The notes beneath the pieces are model-generated. The model saw nothing but the letters and a program-made list of their open reading frames with translations, was not told the DNA's origin and searched no databases. A stretch of DNA of 9,584 nt from Thiobacillus sp. UBA3361 (GTDB lineage Bacteria; Pseudomonadota; Gammaproteobacteria; Burkholderiales; Thiobacillaceae), in the NCBI GenBank assembly GCA_002360535.1, contig DEQR01000006.1, positions 1 through 9,584 of the forward strand, in the 5' to 3' direction. A program made the translations under genes and the position numbers. Shown here one piece after another: positions 6,906 through 9,584 of the stretch; position 1 is the first letter of the stretch; the number at the start of each line of letters is the position of its first letter.

Positions 6906-7532
6906 TTACTTGGAATAGAGTTCGATGACCAGGGATTCATTGATGGTGGGCGGCAGTTCGCTACGCTGCGGACGTGCCTTGTAGGTGCCCTTCATCGCCT
7001 TGGCGTCCACCTCCACCCACTCGGGGAAGCCGCGGCCCTCTGCGGCCCCCACGGCGGCCTTGACGCGCAAGTGGGCCTTGGCCTTCTCGGCCACTTCCAC
7101 CACGTCACCCGGTTTGACTTGGTAGGACGGGATGTTGACCCGTTTGCCATTCACCAGAATGCCGTTGTGGCGCACCACTTGCCGGGCCTCGGTGCGGGAG
7201 GCACCGAAGCCCATGCGGTAGGCGACGCTGTCCAGGCGGCTTTCCAGGAGTTGCAGCAGGTTCTCGCCGGTCACGCCCTTGCGCCGGTCGGCCTGGAAAT
7301 AGGTGAGGCGGAATTGGCCTTCCAGCACGCCATAGATACGGCGGATCTTCTGCTTTTCACGCAGTTGACGGCCATAGTCGGAGATGCGCATCTGCTTGGC
7401 GCCGTGCTGTCCGGGGGCCTGGTTGCGGCGCTCGACGGCGCACTTGTCGGTCAGGCACTTCTCGCCCTTGAGAAACAGTTTCTCGCCTTCGCGGCGACAC
7501 TGGCGGCACTTGGGATCGGTATTGCGGGCCAC
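6906..7532 (-). CDS. rpsD: 30S ribosomal protein S4, zinc-ligand type, GTG start
   Basis: S4 is a primary 16S rRNA binder that starts assembly of the small-subunit body; in E. coli it also represses the alpha operon. The 208-residue product has an N-terminal extension with C9-X2-C12-X13-C26-X4-C31, the zinc-ligand spacing known from Thermus S4, which E. coli S4 lacks. The central part PGQHGAKQMRISDYGRQLREKQKIRRIYG and the S4 RNA-binding fold (about 96-160, SRLDSVAYRMGFGASRTEARQ) are standard, and it ends in VIELYSK. The start is GTG at 7532-7530: it yields the family N-terminus MARNTDPKC, and AGGAG (7546-7542) lies nine bases upstream. It is the only non-ATG start among the complete genes here. 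It is 16 bases after rpsK, whose stop codon is next to the ribosome site. Confidence 0.98.
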   Translation of the reverse strand: MARNTDPKCRQCRREGEKLFLKGEKCLTDKCAVERRNQAPGQHGAKQMRISDYGRQLREKQKIRRIYGVLEGQFRLTYFQADRRKGVTGENLLQLLESRLDSVAYRMGFGASRTEARQVVRHNGILVNGKRVNIPSYQVKPGDVVEVAEKAKAHLRVKAAVGAAEGRGFPEWVEVDAKAMKGTYKARPQRSELPPTINESLVIELYSK

Positions 7533-7548
7533 GTTCGGTTACTCCTGA

Positions 7549-7944
<396 letters not shown>

Positions 7945-7960
7945 TTCGATTTACCCAGTC

Positions 7961-8323
7961 TTACTTCTTGATCTGCATCTGCTTGCGCGGGCCCTTGCGG
8001 GTCCGCGCATTGGTACGGGTACGTTGACCGCGCACGGGCAGGCCCTTGCGATGCCGCTGGCCACGGTAGCAGCCCAAATCCATGAGCCGCTTGATATTCA
8101 TGGTGATCTCACGGCGCAGGTCGCCCTCCACTGTGAATTTGGTGACGGCGTCCCGCAGCTTGTCGATCTCTTCTTCGTTGAGATCCTTGATCTTGCTTGC
8201 GGGATTCACACCCGCCTGATCGCAAATGAGTTGCGCGCGTGTACGGCCGATACCGTACACGGCCGTCAGCGCGATCACGGCATGCTTGTGGTTGGGAATG
8301 TTAACCCCAGCGATACGGGCCAT
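7961..8323 (-). CDS. rpsM: 30S ribosomal protein S13
   Basis: S13 lies in the head of the small subunit and contacts the large subunit and the P-site tRNA. The 120-residue product (E. coli 118) has the N-terminal helix-two-turn-helix (MARIAGVNIPNHKHAVIALTAVYGIGRTRAQ), the LDEEEI-like acidic helix NEEEIDKLRD and the basic C-terminal tail HRKGLPVRGQRTRTNARTRKG that reaches the P site. ATG at 8323-8321 has GGAG six bases upstream. It is the first gene of the alpha operon; the 64-base gap to rpmJ is the largest between genes on this strand and holds a candidate promoter. Confidence 0.99.
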   Translation of the reverse strand: MARIAGVNIPNHKHAVIALTAVYGIGRTRAQLICDQAGVNPASKIKDLNEEEIDKLRDAVTKFTVEGDLRREITMNIKRLMDLGCYRGQRHRKGLPVRGQRTRTNARTRKGPRKQMQIKK

Positions 8324-8350
8324 GGAAAACTCCGCAGACGAAAACTAATG

Positions 8351-8380
8351 ATTTTAACGAATACTCACTTGTAAGGGCAA
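8351..8380 (-). promoter_or_regulatory. Candidate sigma-70 promoter upstream of rpsM
   Basis: On the minus strand TTGCCC (8380-8375) and TAAAAT (8356-8351) are separated by 18 bases. The -10 box matches TATAAT at five of six positions and the -35 box is weaker. The start would fall near 8344, leaving about 20 bases of leader before rpsM. The location, at the rpmJ-rpsM border, is where the alpha operon promoter lies in E. coli. It is called by eye only. Confidence 0.4.
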
Positions 8381-8387
8381 GCAAATA

Positions 8388-8501
8388 TCAACCTTGCCGT
8401 TGCTTATGACGCGCCTCGCTGCAAATCACGCGAACCACGCCCTTACGGCGGACGATCTTGCACTTACGGCAGATCTTTTTCACAGAAGCTTGAACACGCA
8501 T
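8388..8501 (-). CDS. rpmJ: 50S ribosomal protein L36 (zinc-type)
   Basis: A 37-residue protein, MRVQASVKKICRKCKIVRRK followed by GVVRVICSEARHKQRQG, recognisable over its whole length as L36. C11, C14, C27 and H32 form the CCCH zinc site of the zinc-binding (C+) version. L36 binds 23S rRNA in the large subunit. ATG at 8501-8499 has a strong AAGGAAAGGAA ribosome site; TGA is at 8390-8388. It lies 22 bases after infA and 64 before rpsM, the standard position at the end of the spc operon. Confidence 0.98.
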   Translation of the reverse strand: MRVQASVKKICRKCKIVRRKGVVRVICSEARHKQRQG

Positions 8502-8523
8502 GTACGGTTCCTTTCCTTAACAA

Positions 8524-8742
8524 TCATTTGGCGCGGTAAACAATGCGCGCCCGACTCAGGTCATAGGGCGTCAACTCAACGGTCACCTTGTCACCGGGAA
8601 GGATGCGGATGTAATGCATGCGCATCTTGCCGGAGATGTGGCCCAAGACCACATGCCCGTTTTCCAGTTTGACCCGGAAGGTGGCATTGGGCAGGTTTTC
8701 TACCACCTCGCCCTGCATCTGGATGACATCGTCCCTAGCCAT
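8524..8742 (-). CDS. infA: Translation initiation factor IF-1
   Basis: IF-1 binds the ribosomal A site during initiation and helps IF-2 and IF-3. The 72-residue product is the full family length and a single OB-fold: MARDDVIQMQGEVVENLPNATFRVKLENGHVVLGHISGKMRMHYIRILPGDKV, ending RIVYRAK. ATG at 8742-8740 is only five bases after the secY stop and has only a weak ribosome site, so translation is likely coupled to secY. E. coli keeps infA elsewhere; its placement between secY and rpmJ is usual in betaproteobacteria and Gram-positives. Confidence 0.98.
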   Translation of the reverse strand: MARDDVIQMQGEVVENLPNATFRVKLENGHVVLGHISGKMRMHYIRILPGDKVTVELTPYDLSRARIVYRAK

Positions 8743-8747
8743 GGCGG

Positions 8748-9584
8748 TTATCTGCCTATGAAATTGCCACCCTTGAAGTTGGCCTTCTTGAGCAGGCTTT
8801 CATACTGGTGGGTCATGATGTAGGCCTGAACCTGGGCCATGAAATCCATGGTCACCACCACGATGATCAGTAGGCTGGTGCCGCCGAAATAGAAGGGCAC
8901 GTTCCAGTTGACGATCAGGAACTCCGGCAACAGGCAAACCAAGGTGATGTAAATGGCGCCCACCAGGGTCAGCCGGGACATGATCTTGTCGATGTAGCGG
9001 GCAGTCTGCTCGCCAGGGCGGATACCGGGAACGAAGGCACCGGACTTCTTCAAGTTGTCCGCCGTCTCCTTGGGGTTGAACACCAGGGCGGTATAGAAGA
9101 AGCAGAAGAAGACGATGGCCGTGGCGTATAGCATCACATAGATGGGCTGCCCGGGTGACAGGGTCGCGCCGACATCCTTCAGCCAGGTCATGTTCTCATT
9201 GCTGCCGAACCAGCCGGCCAGTGTGGCCGGAAACAGGATGATGGACGAGGCAAAAATGGGTGGGATGACGCCGGCCATGTTGATCTTGAGGGGCAGGTGG
9301 GAACTCTGCCCGCCATACACCTTGTTGCCCACTTGCCGCTTGGCGTAGTTCACCAGGATCTTGCGCTGGCCACGTTCGACGAACACCACCAGGGCAGTGA
9401 CCAGCAAGGCACCGATGAACAGCATCAGCACCAGAGGGATGGAAAACGCGCCGGTACGGGTCAACTCCAGGGTACCGCCAATCGCACTGGGCAGGCCGGC
9501 GGCGATACCGGCGAAAATGATGATCGAGATGCCGTTGCCGATGCCTCGCTCGGTGATCTGCTCGCCCAGCCACATCAGGAACAT
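8748..9584 (-). CDS. secY: Protein translocase subunit SecY (partial, N-terminal part outside window)
   Basis: SecY is the ten-helix channel of the Sec translocon in the inner membrane, through which SecA-driven proteins cross or enter the membrane. The C-terminal 278 residues of about 440 are present; the Met at the window edge is internal (MFLMWLGEQITERGIGNGIS is mid-protein in E. coli SecY). Visible are the end of about TM4 and TM5 to TM10, including IPLVLMLFIGALLVTALVVFVERGQR (about TM6), MAGVIPPIFASSIILFPATLAGW (about TM7), IYVMLYATAIVFFCFFYTALVFNP (about TM8), LTLVGAIYITLVCLLPEF (about TM9) and GGTSLLIIVVVTMDFMAQVQ (about TM10). The cytosolic loop SGAFVPGIRPGEQTARYIDK contains R189 of this fragment, matching E. 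coli R357, which is needed for SecA-dependent transport. TAA at 8750-8748; infA follows after five bases. Confidence 0.98.
   Translation of the reverse strand: MFLMWLGEQITERGIGNGISIIIFAGIAAGLPSAIGGTLELTRTGAFSIPLVLMLFIGALLVTALVVFVERGQRKILVNYAKRQVGNKVYGGQSSHLPLKINMAGVIPPIFASSIILFPATLAGWFGSNENMTWLKDVGATLSPGQPIYVMLYATAIVFFCFFYTALVFNPKETADNLKKSGAFVPGIRPGEQTARYIDKIMSRLTLVGAIYITLVCLLPEFLIVNWNVPFYFGGTSLLIIVVVTMDFMAQVQAYIMTHQYESLLKKANFKGGNFIGR

Overview
The window is ordinary housekeeping DNA from a high-GC proteobacterium, most likely a betaproteobacterium. This rests on the gene order secY-infA-rpmJ-rpsM-rpsK-rpsD-rpoA-rplQ, on a homodimer-type pyruvate dehydrogenase E1 (AceE), and on a dihydrolipoamide dehydrogenase carrying its own N-terminal lipoyl domain. 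I cannot name the genus from the sequence alone.

Left half, plus strand (1-5023): the pyruvate dehydrogenase operon aceE (3' two thirds only), aceF and lpdA, with gaps of 10 and 12 bases. The three products form the complex that turns pyruvate, CoA and NAD+ into acetyl-CoA, CO2 and NADH. E2 and E3 each start with one closely similar lipoyl domain.

Right half, minus strand (9584 down to 5466): the end of the spc operon and the alpha operon, in transcription order secY (C-terminal part), infA, rpmJ, rpsM, rpsK, rpsD, rpoA, rplQ. They encode the Sec translocon channel, initiation factor IF-1, ribosomal proteins L36, S13, S11, S4 and L17, and the RNA polymerase alpha subunit. A candidate sigma-70 promoter lies in the 64-base rpmJ-rpsM gap. 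L36 and S4 are both of the zinc-ligand type.

Centre (5024-5465): the two operons converge on a 442-base non-coding stretch, the only unusual part of the window. A strong intrinsic terminator for the alpha operon (5421-5451) is followed at once, on the same minus strand, by what reads as a short, ORF-less group II intron (complement of 5079-5420, about 342 nt). It has a GUGCG-type 5' end, a complete domain V hairpin with a CGC triad and 2-nt bulge, and a domain VI hairpin with a candidate branch-point A eight bases from a 3' end in AU. The insertion just after a terminator and the CGC triad point to bacterial class C. It is too short to hold a reverse transcriptase or a full set of ribozyme domains, so I read it as an internally deleted derivative. 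A weak hairpin just after lpdA may terminate the pdh operon.
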